A stretch of DNA of 64,000 nt from NCBI GenBank assembly GCA_963585895.1, contig OY757921.1, positions 57,546,937 through 57,610,936 of the forward strand, given 5' to 3'. Origin of the DNA: Sepioteuthis lessoniana (taxonomy: Eukaryota; Mollusca; Cephalopoda; Myopsida; Loliginidae). Of this stretch, positions 1 through 12,165 are shown piece after piece. The position numbers were made by a program, and so were the translations under genes. Below the pieces are notes generated by a model. It did no database searches. It was not told the DNA's origin and saw only the letters and a program-made list of their open reading frames with translations. The number at the start of each line of letters is the position of its first letter. The first letter of the stretch is position 1.

Positions 1-165
1 TAGGATGACCAGCTAGAACCTACATACAACAGCTCTGTGCCGATACAGGATGTAGCTCTGAAGACCTGCCAGAAGCAATGGATGACGGAGAGAGATGGCG
101 AGAGAGGGTCAGGGATATCCATGCTGATGACGTGACCTGATGACAGTTCTCTCTGTTCGCAAGGT
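1..165 (+). mobile_element. 3' end of a LINE copy (RTE-like family)
   Basis: Matches the tail of the better preserved copies at 1255-1390 and 49790-49945 (GACCAGCT.GAACCTACATAC, CTCTG.....ATACAGGATGTAG, GGGATATCCATGCTGATG). This is the last coding part and 3' end of a LINE; the rest lies before the window. Confidence 0.7.
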
Positions 166-232
166 GTAGAATACACTAAGCATATCTAAAAAAAGATAAA
201 ACCTCCACCTATCAAAAAAAGGTTTCTTAGGT

Positions 233-612
233 ATGACACTAAACAACATTTATAAATGTGGAGTTACCTCTTCATTCCCATTACTCCCAGGTCCACTTTA
301 ACTCAAAGTGGTAGTACCTGTTAGGCTCCCATTTATGTTTTGAATAGATCTGTTAGAAAATTATTTGTATTTGATAGGAATTCTTGATAGACATAACATT
401 GGAAATTATTTGTCAAGAATTGAAACTAAAATTGTTTTGGCCCAGTTGACTGGGGCTGCAGAATACGTTGATGGCATCGTTGCCGAGGAGTAAGACTCCT
501 CTGAGTCTTTGATATGACACTAAACAATCTGATGGTGAGGCTCCTGGAGTCTAATCTGGCCCGGAGTGGTTGCACCTGATAGGATCCAATCTATGGGTCA
601 AATAGAACTAAA
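233..612 (+). mobile_element. fragments of a minisatellite-bearing SINE-like element
   Basis: Two overlapping pieces. The first (233-430) has the block around ATTACTCCCAGGTCCACTTT, GGTAGTACCTGTTAGG and part of a repeat unit. The second (427-612) starts GGCCCAGTTGACTGGGGCTG and runs through ATATGACACTAAACAATCTG to CTATGGGTCAAATAG. The same order, reversed, is found in the elements at 43.5, 52.8, 55.4, 57.7 and 60.7 kb. Cut off at about 612 by the LINE fragment. Confidence 0.65.
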
Positions 613-1395
613 CTGTGTACTTATGCTAAGGTACCCCACAAAAACAATTACCGATGCCGACAACACAGCAATTCTAGCAAATACACCCACCCAAGCCAAA
701 ACACTACTGCATAGTCTGGAACAAGCCACCGCAGCCATTGGCGTCAATGTCAATGCACACAAAATGGAATACATTTGCTTTAATCAAATAGGCGACATAT
801 CCACACGAGGTGGTAGCTCTCTGAAACTATTAGACAAGTTCACATACCTAGGAAGCAGTGTCTCATCAACCGAAAAAGACATCAGCACACAACTAGCAAA
901 GGCATGGACAGCTATTGATAAGCTATTGGTCATAAGGAAGTCAGACCTGACCGATAAAATGAAACACAGTTTCTTCCAAGCAGTGGTCGTGTTGATACTG
1001 CTATATGGATGCACTACATAGACACTAACAAAACGGATGGGGAAAAAGCTTGATGATGGCAACAACACAAGAATGCTGTGAGCAATTTTGAACAAGTCCT
1101 AGAGGCAACGCCCCACAAAGTACCAAATGTACGGCCACCTGCCTCCCATCACAAACTATCAAAGTTAGACGAACCAGACATGCAGGACACTGCTGGAGAA
1201 GCAGGGACGAGCTCATAAGTGATGTTCCCCAATCGACCCTCTCATATGGCCGAGCAAAAGCAGGATGACCAGCTGGAACCTACATACAGCAGCTCTGCAA
1301 GGATACAGGATATAGCCCTGAGGACTTACCAGAAGTGATGAACGATAGGGAGGAGAAGCGAGAGATAAGGGATATCCATGCTGGTGGTGTACTCA
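613..1395 (+). pseudogene. LINE reverse transcriptase C-terminal part, degenerate
   Basis: Translation from about 620 gives the thumb and C-terminal region of a LINE polyprotein: QAKTLLHSLEQA, LKLLDKFTYLGSSVSS, SDLTDKMKHSFFQA, LLYGCTT, then after a TAG the region KLDDGNNTRML and the conserved end. The palm motif that should read YADD is lost: the sequence goes from TDAD directly to NTAILAN, a small deletion over the catalytic aspartates. Further stops and frameshifts follow. It is the same family as 47575-49960. Confidence 0.8.
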
Positions 1396-2950
1396 CTTCC
1401 AAGGGAGGTTAAAAGTTTGATTCCTTTGTCCAATGGCATATCAGACCTTCATAGGTTGCTTAATGCTAAAGCCATTCTTATAGAATAGCAGTGATACTAT
1501 TTAACTCATAGCTGGAAGGTGTTGGTAAATTATTTCCTACCTAATACTTACTTTTTTTGTAAACATTGTTATATAGCAGGATTCAGATCTCTCCCGATTT
1601 ATGATTTCATTCAAAAACATACATGTGGCCGGAGAAGGGTATCATTTAACCAGATGTTAGCCTGATGGCTGCTGCCAAGACAATGAATAAAATGTGTCTT
1701 TGTGCAAGAGGCTCCACACAGAGCTTCCCCGCAAGAATGCAAGATTAATTCACATTAACAAAATACCCTTTTTCAGCCTATCATAAATCTTCCCCCCCCA
1801 AAAAAATTCCCAGAACCGACTTGATCCAAAGGGTAACTACTTAAGCAGCAAAAATCTTCAAAGGCGTCAGACTGACCAACCGAGGGTTGACGGGAAGAAC
1901 ACGCTACAGCTATAAGAACTCATTTGAACTCTGACAGATTTTTGACATACCACCTGCTGTGAACAACTGCTGACTTAGCTACAACGCCACCCCGTCCACG
2001 ACTACTATTACCACCAAGATCATCTGATACCCTTACCGCCCTTATACCACCATACCCACTAAGTGAGTTTCTTAACTTATAACATACGTGACCGTCCATG
2101 AACTCTGGCTAGACATACACACCACATTTCACTCTTTTACTTGATATTGTATGCTACAAATTTGTACTGTTGATTTTTGCTTTATCGCCTTGTTTTTTGT
2201 TGTTTTTTTTTGTTAATATAATGTTTAAACTTTCAACCTGTGTTTGTTTGTCTTTTCCTTGCTACCATACGCTAAACATAGCAACGTTTTAGAAGAAAAG
2301 TGAACACGTAGCTAAGTCAATTTTCAATTGCACATATTCAAGTACTTATATACATATATAAACCCACACAAAAGCCCAATTAAATTAACACTTAACTTTG
2401 GTGTAGATGTTCTCTTTTCGAAGAATAGTTGACTTCGAAGTTTTTTCCTTTTTTTTTTTTTTTTTTTTTTTTTTAAAGCAATGTCCTTTAAAAGCGCTGT
2501 CTTTCCATGTTGAAAAGTTTTTGTTGACTGAGTCTTTCAAAAAACGTCTGCTTATTCATTCATAGAATTAATATATACACAAAGACAGCTTTTTATTCTC
2601 AACCTATAAAAAACCTCCTTTTAATTATTCAGAGAAATTAATACTTGTGAGAAGTTAAATCTATTTTATTTATTTGTTTATTATTTATAATCTAAATTTT
2701 ATAATTAGTTTTATATTGCAAAATTATATTGAAGGAATATTTATTTCTAATAAGGTTTATATCTTTCTCAAGGGGCATTAGTCCAAAAGTGAACGTAATG
2801 GCATGACTGGAGTTCACTCACTCACTTTGAAACCACTGTCCTCACTTTAACCATTACTCCCTATGTACTCCTCCTAGTGGGTTAGTAAGTTTGTCACACG
2901 ATACATTTATTAACGGAATGAATTATTTTTCTATTTCCAATTTTTTTTAG
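1396..2950. other. no recognised gene; intergenic or intronic DNA
   Basis: Contains a possible SINE 3' remnant at 1425-1510 (GGCATATCAGACCTTCATAGG type) and one at 2770-2880 (CATTAGTCCAAAAGTGAACG, also seen at 19590). A T tract lies at 2450-2474. The preceding SLC4 exon was sought here and not seen. Confidence 0.6.
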
Positions 2951-3023
2951 GGAGCAGAGGGTTACTGGTGCTCTTGTTGGTATCTTAAGTGGTGTGTCTG
3001 TTCTTTTAACCTCAGTTCTTCAG
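2951..3023 (+). CDS. SLC4 transporter exon a
   Basis: 73-nt internal exon after a T-rich tract and AG acceptor, ending CAG|GTAAGA. It carries one base of a split codon, then 24 codons beginning [18 protein letters not shown] is the conserved loop before a late transmembrane span of SLC4 proteins; the following residues are hydrophobic. The preceding exon, which would supply the rest of the split codon, was not found upstream in the window. Confidence 0.9.
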
Positions 3024-6000
3024 GTAAGATAAGAAGATTATTGAATACAGTAAAACCTTGAATTATATGATTAAATTATCCTACAGTTTCTTTCTTTTTC
3101 AGCAAATAAAACTTTGAGAGACACCATTCAAACCCTGACCAATTTGAAGCTAGCTTAACTTTAATATACGAAGATCTATTTTTCCTGCAAATTTTTAGTT
3201 GGTGTTAAATTTAAAAGAAAGAAAAGTTTAATTTGTATGACTGAATCAACATGTCTGTTGCTTGACAAGTAGTTTGGTGTGCATTGACAAGGAAGGAGAT
3301 TGTCGAAAAATAAATATTTCTTGAGTTTATGACCTTTTTAACAGTTATTCATGATGATACTGTCTCTTCTGTTTTGAAAAGAGTGAATACATTTGATTAA
3401 TATTCATACTTCTCTATGTATCAGGGATTTGGTTGATTTAAAATTTTAAAAAATAATTATAAAAAAGACCCTACAGAATTACCATTAAGTAGCTAAATGG
3501 AAACTGCTTTATTCTCTAAGCTAGAGCATTTCGAATTTATTGCTTGAATAAAAAATCTTGCTAAGAGCTGTTTTTGCTATGTTATAGACATAGGGCCTTA
3601 TTGTTTGCATCCTATCCAGTTTTGCCTGCTAAATTACTTCAATTTCGTGTTATTAAAAAATTGATCAACTGTTGGTTTTGATCAAAACTGTAAGCATGGT
3701 TCGGCTTCACAAAGAAAAAAAACCAAAAAAAAACCCAAAATGATTGCCAGAATACACATCTATTGTTTTTTATTCATTCTTTTGTGATGGTCATATATCT
3801 TCTCTATCTTGATGTGGATGAAATTTAAAATACTTGGGCATAGGTGAGTTTTCTATCCCGTTCTGTCTAATGGCCAACTCTTGACTTGACTTACTACCTT
3901 AGATTGCTCTATCCAACTATCAAATGATTCACCACTGGTGAGGTTGCCACTACTCTACCTAACTCCAGACTGTTCCCTTAAATATATGGGATTCTGACTT
4001 CTAGAAAAAATTGCTTTGCCAGCTTGGATCTCCCAGAAGTAAAATAACTTTAAAAAAATTATATAATTATTAATTTTTATACCAATTCTATAATTCTGGT
4101 GGTGTGAAAAAAAACAAACAGATAATACAATTTGTAAATAGAATTTTAAAAATTAGAAATTTTTTTTTGAACATTACACAAACTAATATCTGTGGAAAAA
4201 AAAACAAAGACTAAAAATATTCATACTGCTTGGAAACAATCAATCATTATCACAATGTCTAGTCAAAAAAAAAAAAAACCTGACAAAATTCCTTTAGCTA
4301 AAATGTAAAAGTGCTCAATACACTCAGCGCATGAAATATATACTTGGAACGAGTTTATCTATGTGTAAGGACATTAAAAAAAATCTAGGTACAGATCCTG
4401 TATTAAAATGGAAGATAGTAAAAAAAAAAAAAGCCATAAATATAAGGCAGGTGATAAATATGATCATTTATGCATGGATTAAAAACTAGCTATAGCTTCC
4501 TACAATAATCCTAATGAACAACTCCACCAAAGGTTAGAGATACTTAATGTTTTTAGACATAAAAAAGTCGCTTGGTTACTTGGTTGATTTTTTTTTTTTT
4601 TTTTTTTTTTATGCTCATTTATTTAATACTTTCTGGCAGCCTTTAAATCAATAAGATGTACTTTGACCCAATTCTCTTTAGTCAGAATTATCCTGATGAT
4701 CCAGGTAGATTACTTTTGACTCTGTGATGAGTATATATGTATATATAATCTGATTTCTGACTGTATCAGCACTGATGACTTCTGTTAAATTCAGACACTG
4801 AAAAAAACTCTTTTATCCCCATTGAGAAATCCTTCTCTTTCTATTTTATTATTTATCTAGATTTGACAACCTTCCTTATTTTGCTCTCCTTTTGATCCTG
4901 CTATGCCTACATCCACCCATACAGTTACATACCGACATATACACAATCCCTACAATACCCTGAGTTCACCCTCCCTCTTCCAGTTTTTCAGGAGCCACCT
5001 GGCATTTGCACCAACTGGGTGTTAAGCTGATCACCAGGTCTCAGGGAACTTTTCTCTCCAGACAAAATCTGCTAGGCAAGGCTAAGTATGTCAATTGGAC
5101 CAGAGACACCGAATGCTGAACCGAATGAACTTGGTGATGGTTCCACATAAGTCCCAATTTGTGTATGCCCACTCTCTCTATAAAATATCTCCATGTCAAA
5201 TTTTGATTTGGTGAGAATTTGGATTGATATCATCCATTACACTTACATGCCTACATACACGCATATACATTATTGCACTTAAATTTGCATCCAAGAACAG
5301 AAGTGCTTTTTGCATCAAACACAAATAAATATATCCTGCTAATTCTCATACCTTCAGTAAAATAAGAAATTCTAATCATGTCCCATCTTCTGTAAATTCC
5401 CTTCTTACTTGTTCTTCCAACTTTCATATATGATTTTTCATTGTATACATAATTTGCTTTGCTCAAGATGGCCCTTGATGGGGCTAAAAGTACTTGGGAA
5501 ATGTATGGCATCTTCCTTAACTCATTCCATTCAAAGAACTTATTTGCTGACTTGAATGGATTAAGGACAGAATACACAAATTGTTTTATTTAATCTAACA
5601 TTTCAATGAAATACTGTCATATATATATATATATATATATATACACTGACCTGTATTTATTAGTTAAATTTTGATCTAAAATTTTCCTTGTATGTTTGCT
5701 TTATATGATTAATATTCACCATTAACTGTTTATTTTTTCCAATTCCTCATTAAAGTTTTGCCATTTGAATTATATTATTTTTTTGAAATTTCAGATTATT
5801 CCAATGCCAGTATTATATGGTGTGTTTTTTTATATGGGAATTGTGGCTCTTTCTAGCATGCAGGTGATTACGCTATTTTGTCAACCCTATTTTACATTCT
5901 CTTTCCAGGCTTTGTATATAATTCATAAAGAATATGGCATAAATGCCCTATACTGCTAATATATAAAACACAATGTGACTAGTATATAACTATTTAGGTT

Positions 6001-7075
6001 GATAAAATTGCGATTGGCGAGTATTCTAAAAATAGAAAAATCTAGACACATGGACGCCAAGAATTCAAAATCGGGTGGCAAAAATAAGGAACCATTTCTT
6101 TTTGTATGAAGAGTAGGAGTTAGGATAGTAGTTTTATAGCAGGTTCAAGAAAAAAAGGAAGACACGAGAAAGAAGTCAGTTGACAACTAGAGTCCACGAG
6201 GGACAAGCAAATGAACTACTAGAATCCATGGTGAACATAACTCAGCAATTTTTCCGCTCCTGTATCCACAAAAATTAAGAGGTTACAACAAAGCTTAATT
6301 ACAACTTGATGTAAAAGCCTGATTTTCTCGCACCAAAATAAAACATCATTGAATCGAAGTTTGTGTTTTCTTCAATAATTTCAACAACAAAGAAATACAA
6401 CATAAGATAAAAGTCGTCAAAAAGAGCAACATATTTCATTTTTCAATTACAAGTTCTCTCTATGGAGTTGGGTTTTACTTTATTTTAAAGAAGGTACAAA
6501 ATTTAGTTCTCCAATGAATTCTCTTCAAAATCGGGTTGTTCATAGGTAAACAAAGTTATTGAATCAATTAACAAGGGTGTGCATACAAAAAATGAAATGT
6601 CAATAAAATTTGGATTGGAAATTTCATTCTTCATCGAAGAACTATTTAAGTCAATTTGTTGAATTTTGGTAGATTTTTAAATTTGGATTTTTTTTTTTTT
6701 TTTTTTGTCCAAAAAGCTTTAATACAAATTTGGTCATAGTTATATATTCCTATAAAATATAAATCTATATAACAAGATATTTGCTTATATTTTTTATATT
6801 ATCTTATGAAGTTAATATTGCTTGGTGAAAAGTTTTTGTTGTGTTTTTAAGTGAATGATACTTAAGATCTGTGGGGGTTTTTGTCTGTATTATAAGTCTT
6901 AACAAGTCTTAACTTGAAGAATTACTTATAAAACTAATTACAAATGATTAATTAAAAGTGCAGGATACTTTTATTCAATGCTAAGTCCCAAAAAATTTGC
7001 TCTGGTAAGCAAATATAACTTCTGATCTTGAACAAGATTAATTATCATTTTAAGATATAATTGCAAAATTTACTG

Positions 7076-7115
<40 letters not shown>

Positions 7116-10100
7116 CATCTCTTTTACTTTGTATGAGAAAACTAAATCACCGTATTAATAGGATGGGAGGTAAACCAAAAAAAAATGTTTAAATATGGAG
7201 CGGAAATTTATTTTAATAAAAATTTTCCTGTATTAGATGAGTTGCAAAAATGTTTTGAAAAATTTTCTTGGTTGATTTAAATTTTTTTTTCTTGCAAAGT
7301 TTTAATACAAATTTGGTCATATCAACTGAAATAAAATTATTGTACAGAATTTGCATAGTTCAGTGAGAACATAAAAAAACTTTCTTCTAATTTCAGCTGA
7401 TGACACGGTTGATGCTTTTCCTTATTCCAAAGAAATACCAAGATGATCTTCCATACTTGAGACATGTTCAATTACTTCGGGTTCATTTGTTCACTATAAT
7501 TCAAGTTTTTTGTTTGGGATTACTGGTTACAGTTAAGAGTATCAAACAAATCTCAATTATTTTCCCAGTGATGGTAAGTCCTCACTCTAGTTTTTTCAGA
7601 TTTTTCATTATTTTTATTTTTTACCCCACCCCCCACCCCACCCCAGTAAGTATTGGTAAATATATTCTTTTATATTAAAAGGAACTTGCAGTCTTTACTA
7701 TTGAAACCCTTTTATTTTATCAAAGGATTCATACAAGATGGGGAAAGTTAAAACACAAATTTTTTTAATCTAAAAAAAAATTAGTTTAGTTCTGTCGAAT
7801 TTTTCATAAATGACAGAGATTTTGGACCTCTCACCCCTTTTTTTACTCAAATAGAACTTTGGAACAATCTCAAAAATAATTCTCAGAAGGGATATACTGG
7901 GGTGAGTCAAAAGGTTTACAATATTTTGGTAACATGAAACAAAATTTAGCAGTTCCAGACGTTTTTGCCAAAGTTGTGAATGTGATGATCCACACTAGAC
8001 AGTAAAATGCTAAGCTCACCTGATACTCTCTGAGTGCTACTCACTGGATTTACTTTTCCAGGTCAAAGCATGATCTTGGAATTCAGTTTCAGGCTGACCT
8101 GACCTTATGATCAAGGTTTTTGTAAACCAAGCAAAAAATCTTGACCCATCTGGTTACTTTTTTTTTTTTTTTTTTTTTTTTTGTGCTCTTCAACAAATGT
8201 TTTTTGGTTGCTTCTATGGTGTAATGGCTCAGTTTTAATTCATAAAGCATAAATTTTCAAATTTGACTGTTACACGCTCATCTGTGCAGCTTTTAAATGG
8301 CACATGGAGTGAAGTAATGCACAATCTGTTCATGCACCGACTACCAAGATACTACAAAGCAGTGGGTTGCCCTTCCATAACTTAATCATGAGATATACAT
8401 ATCACAATCTTGAACATACCAAAGTACTGCAAAACTTTTGACTCCACCAGCTATTTTCTTTTTTGTATTAACTTTTGAATTTAATTTTTATCCTTTGAAC
8501 CTATAAATCTTATATTATGGGTCACATAGAGATGATCAATTCAAATACTAAAAAGCTCAACTTAATGGCACAGTGGCTAATGTGCTGGACTCTGATATCA
8601 TAGTGAGTTCAAACTCCAGTTGTGCTATTACATTTGCTTTGAGATTGATACTCTTGGGAAAGGCATGAACTCCCTTATTCCCCAGCTATGGGTCAAATAG
8701 CTCCACCACTACTATCCTTCTATAAAGATGGCTTTGGTATTAAATAACCCATGAAGGTTGAAATGCCATTAAACAAAGAAACCAAACAAAAGCGTGAATG
8801 GATTTTGCCATCTGTCATATGTGAGAGCTTGGGAGGGTGAAGAGTATTTGATGATTACATGTTCAAAGCAACTTTGCAATATTCTCAAGTCAGTGATCTT
8901 AATGACTATTGATTTTATATTTCTGGAAGTGATAAAGATGTTAATATATCAAAACTTTCCACTTTGTTTTCCACAGGTGTTAGCAACATGTCTTGCAAGA
9001 AAAGCAATGGATTATATTTTCACGCAAAGAGAACTTAAATGGTTGGACGATTTGTTGCCAAATAGTAAAAAAGAGAACAAATATGATGTGGTAAGTTAGG
9101 AAAAAAAACATGTCTCTAAACACTGTTTCTGGTCACAAATGCATTGAAATAGAATGGAGTGGAGGGGAGTTGAAACTGAAATCTGTTCAAAAGATGAATT
9201 CAAATAAAACTAACAAACCATTACAAACAGAGATACTTAGTCATTGTATATAAGTGGTACAGTACTCTAATTATAAGATATAAAGTAAGCTCTAATCCAA
9301 TTTGTAACTTAAGAGGATCGGACTTGGTGTTTGTATTTGCCCTTATTTTCATGATTTCTCAAAAGAGATAACAATTAACTGTTTGTTAATAGACGAGCAT
9401 ATGATTGCAAGAGACAACAGACAAGTGGAATGGATTTCATTTTGTTTATTTTAAATGAATAAAAGTTGGAATGTCGGAAAAGATATTGGCTCTCTTCTTC
9501 CACTTGATAATGGGTCAGGAGGTGAGTGGGTGTAAGTCATTCTTAGGTCACTGGTTTGTTATTTGTGGCACAGTGTGTGGCATTGGTCGGTAAGCTATAA
9601 GCAGTCATGGTCTAATGTTAGAATATGGGGCTTGATTGTTAGAGTGTCAGTATTCTTTGATCTTAATGGTTCTCTGTCTTGAAGTCTCCACCAGAGTCGA
9701 CTGACTTTATTGAACTTTTGTTGAGTGTTTTATAGCCACATTTTGGATCGACTTGGCTCCAAAAATCTTTGGAGGGGGAAGTTCATGATTGATTCTTATT
9801 TTTCAACCAGATGGATACGCAAAGCCAATCTGTGCTGTGATGTTTTATTCATTTTGTTTATTTATTCATTTTGCTAGCAAGTCAGTTTTGAATGTATTAG
9901 TAAATCAAACGAGATTTCTGTATATAACATGTTTGAGTACTTTCCTGTCATTTATTTACAGTTAGTGTTCGCCAATGGCCCGGGAGACCTGGGTTCAATC
10001 CCAGGTCGAGTCATACCAAAGACTTTAAAAATGGAACTTGATACCACCTTGCTTAACACTCAGCATTATAAGGTACGGTTCAAGGGTAAAGTGGAGCAAT

Positions 10101-10471
10101 CCAGGGAATGGAGTAGCGCCCTCCCCTACACCTTGGTGTAGTAGCTATCGAAAAGGGAGCCTTCGGGTCACCCTCGACTATGGTCGCTAACTTTACTTAC
10201 TTTTACTTATTTACAGTTTATGAATTGAATTCTATAAAAATGTGGTAAGTTGATAAGCTTAAATGCCTTAAAATGTGGCTTTTTAAGTTTTTGTTTAAGG
10301 AGAAAAAAACTCATTAAAATTTAAAAAAAAAAAAAGATTGTTCTAAAGAGTGATTATTTCTTTCTTTTGTAGGAAGCAGCTGAGAAAACTAGTGCGCCTG
10401 TTGAAGTTGAACAAAATGGCATGGGTAATAAACCTACATTCTATATTTCTGGAGATAGCACAAACTTGTGA
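2951..10471 (+). CDS. SLC4-family Na+/HCO3- cotransporter, C-terminal part (five exons)
   Basis: Five exons (2951-3023, 5795-5863, 7397-7573, 8977-9090, 10373-10471) join in phase to encode the last 176 residues of a bicarbonate transporter of the SLC4 family. Seen: EQRVTG at the start, [13 protein letters not shown] in exon 2, [14 protein letters not shown] in exon 3, then [12 protein letters not shown] and WLDDLLP in exon 4. These are hallmark positions of the last membrane spans and the proximal cytoplasmic tail of Na+-coupled SLC4 proteins; they fit that group better than anion exchanger AE1. The family moves bicarbonate/carbonate, usually with Na+, across the plasma membrane for pH control. 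All introns have AG/GT ends. The N-terminal domain and first spans are not in the window. Electrogenic versus electroneutral subtype cannot be decided from this part. Confidence 0.93.
3024..5794 (+). other. SLC4 intron, no recognised element
   Basis: Intron of 2.77 kb. AT-rich with A and T homopolymers (4590-4610 and others) and a TA tract at 5620-5641. The ORF of 108 codons on the minus strand at 5251-5577 has no recognisable domain and is taken as chance. Confidence 0.7.
5795..5863 (+). CDS. SLC4 transporter exon b
   Basis: 69-nt, 23-codon exon between TTTCAG and a GTGATT donor. It encodes [19 protein letters not shown] and four more residues. [12 protein letters not shown] is one of the most conserved strings in SLC4 transporters and forms a late transmembrane span. 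An AUG-initiated ORF that runs through both splice sites here is only an accidental extension into the introns. Confidence 0.92.
5864..7396 (+). other. SLC4 intron, no recognised element
   Basis: Intron of 1.53 kb, AT-rich, with a T tract of about 30 at 7079-7110. Two short stretches resemble each other (around 6690-6740 and 7270-7330: T tract, then an AATACAAATTTGGTCATA-type string), suggesting a small local repeat. Confidence 0.6.
7397..7573 (+). CDS. SLC4 transporter exon c
   Basis: 177-nt, 59-codon exon between TTTCAG and ATG|GTAAGT. It encodes the loop [18 protein letters not shown] followed by a hydrophobic span around [14 protein letters not shown] and the start of the next span, ISIIFPVM. 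Family members have the same loop with P-K/A-K-x-Q-P-D-x-x-Y-L-R; the D-D here in place of P-D is a small difference. Confidence 0.92.
8550..8790 (+). mobile_element. tRNA-derived SINE (family S2)
   Basis: Lies in the SLC4 intron between exons c and d. The head has a pol III A-box-like GGCACAGTGGCTAATGTGC and a B-box-like GAGTTCAAACTCC. The body has GGGAAAGGCATGAACTCCC and CTATGGGTCAAATAG, and the 3' end is GGTATTAAATAACCCATGAA followed by a GCCATTAAACAAAG-type tail. The same body and end recur at 19455-19690 (reverse) and 40880-41110. Confidence 0.75.
8977..9090 (+). CDS. SLC4 transporter exon d (last span and cytoplasmic tail)
   Basis: 114-nt, 38-codon exon from CCACAG to GTG|GTAAGT. It completes the last membrane span ([15 protein letters not shown]) and enters the cytoplasmic tail with [13 protein letters not shown] and a lysine/asparagine-rich stretch. 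The LDD.(M/I/L)P motif is typical of Na+/HCO3- cotransporters and lies where AE1 has its acidic carbonic-anhydrase-binding motif. Confidence 0.92.
9660..9929 (-). mobile_element. diverged LTR end of family A
   Basis: Shares with 23090-23406 and 30009-30308 the sequence order: GTCGACTGACTTT..., CTCCAAAAATCTTTGGAGG, a GGATGGATGCGC-like block, and AGATTTCTGTATATAACA at the end. It sits in the SLC4 intron between exons d and e. The upstream limit is unclear, so it may be a solo LTR or only its terminal part. Confidence 0.6.
9964..10206 (+). mobile_element. tRNA-headed SINE (family S1) with target-site duplication
   Basis: Begins with a tRNA-like segment containing GACCTGGGTTCAATCCCAGG (B box) and ends with TATGGTCGCTAACTTTAC. 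Flanked by the 12-bp direct repeat TTATTTACAGTT at 9952-9963 and 10207-10218, a target-site duplication. Other copies: 14808-14985, 20103-20659, 26494-26758, 39583-39785, 39785-40034 and 62625-62868. It lies in the last SLC4 intron, right beside the family A LTR end. Confidence 0.85.
10373..10471 (+). CDS. SLC4 transporter terminal exon with stop codon
   Basis: Starts after TTTGTAG in the same phase as the previous donor and runs 32 codons to TGA. The first half is acidic and polar ([16 protein letters not shown]), as expected for an SLC4 tail, and the end is SGDSTNL. The last four residues S-T-N-L fit a class I PDZ ligand (S/T-x-hydrophobic), as in some vertebrate Na+/HCO3- cotransporters that end ETSL or ETTL. 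A potential GT donor after ATGG at about 10424 could give an alternative longer isoform, so this may be one of two C-termini. Confidence 0.8.
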   Translation, partial: EAAEKTSAPVEVEQNGMGNKPTFYISGDSTNL

Positions 10472-11810
10472 TTCTTGGAAAAGGATTAATTTTCACTGGA
10501 AAGATCAATGATATTTCCAGATTTATCATAAAATTTGGAAGTAAAGTGTGTACATGTTTTGTTCTTTGTCATGAGAACAAGAAACAAGTGTAAATAGGTC
10601 AACGATATTTTTTAATAAATCCCTCAAAAGTAAGAAAAATTGGGGGGCAAATTTTCTCAGCTGCCAAAATATACAAATCATCTTACAAATATTTAAAAAT
10701 CAAAGAAAGTAAATTTCTTTTAAAATTTTTTTTGAAGAATGAAACTAAAAAAAAGAATTTCTATTAAACTTCCATTCTGATCCCATTCTTCTTTTAACTT
10801 TTTTTTAAAAACAAACATTAAAAAAAAAAAAATGTCAAAGACTACATATATTTTTATGTAATATCATTGATTCATCAGAGCTCATTCAATCATTTTTTTT
10901 ATGTATATATTTTGCAACTTCATTTCATATTTGTTTTTTTGTGTTTTGTTTTTCTATTCAGTCTACATTTATGAATAATAACATATCTACTGATCTAGAA
11001 AAGTTTTGCAAAAACAGAAAGAATTAATTTTTTGAGACAATCATTCATGTATCCAACTTCAGAATTTATTTTGAATCCAATTTTCACCCTTCCCCAAGAA
11101 ATGTGGAATTTGCAATATTCAAAATTATTGCAGTTTACTTTGAAATCAGTATTAAAATTTAAATTCTTTGGAATTAAAATGTTAATTCTTCTCATCCTTG
11201 GAGCCATTTTCTTGGCTTTCATGATTTCTTGAAACACTCCAGATTTGGAAGAATGTTATTGACTTGTTTTTGTTTGTGTTGTTTTATCTATCAATATATA
11301 TTTTTTTAAATAGTAAATGTATGTTTGTTTTCTTTTCAAAAATTGGCTTTGTGAAATAAGTGAACAATTTTACATAATTTTTTTAAAATTTTAGTTCAGT
11401 ATAACTTTTTGATATTTTGGGTAGGCTGATGGTGAGATAGAAATATTCAACTTTTAAAAGCATTTTTTTAAAGAAGTGTGTGTAGTTGGGGGGTTTTTTT
11501 TGGGGGGGGTATGGTGTGGGTAGGTTGCAAATGACTTGATCTTTGCATCTTTCATTTTAATAAATTTTTATAAACCCTCATACATCAGTGTTTTAAGTGT
11601 TTTTTTTTTTTTTTTTTTTTTCTCACACACACACACGGGGATTATTAGTTGTAGTTGATTGTTCATTGTGAAGTTTCATTACAAATTCTTTTTTGATTTG
11701 AGGTGAGAGAAATGATTTAATTGCTGAAATAATCGGAACAGGAAAATTAAAACATAATTAGTTAAACATAAAAGATAATAAAGTGAAGACTCATTTTTTA
11801 AAAATTTTCT

Positions 11811-11851
<41 letters not shown>

Positions 11852-12165
11852 TCTAATAGAATTCAGCAACGTTTTTAAAAAATCTTTTTCCCTAAACTTT
11901 TTTTTTTTTTTTAAATTGCACTTGAAATAGGAGAAATTTTCATTTGAATTTCAAATGTAGATATAGCAAATTGGCAGACAGAATTTTTCACTTTGTGACA
12001 TTTTAACCATCCCGCATCCACTTCAGTAGGAAGAACTAAAGTGTGCATTTGAAATTTTTGTACAGTTTTTAAATACCTTGCATTTTTGTACATTTTTAAA
12101 AATCTTTTAAAGATTTTTTAATTTTTTTTTTTTTTTTTTTTCTTTTTTTTTTCAAATAAAGCTGC
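10472..12165 (+). other. probable 3' UTR and downstream AT-rich DNA
   Basis: Very AT-rich sequence after the stop codon. AATAAA-like signals occur near 10614, 11560 and 12157; which one is used cannot be told from sequence. It contains long T tracts (11606-11620, 11815-11845, 12121-12150) and no ORF that resembles a protein family. The UTR end is not defined. Confidence 0.4.

Noticed and set aside
9980-10020. Possible tRNA gene
   Set aside because: B box is good but the cloverleaf cannot be closed and the same segment recurs with a SINE body in seven places.
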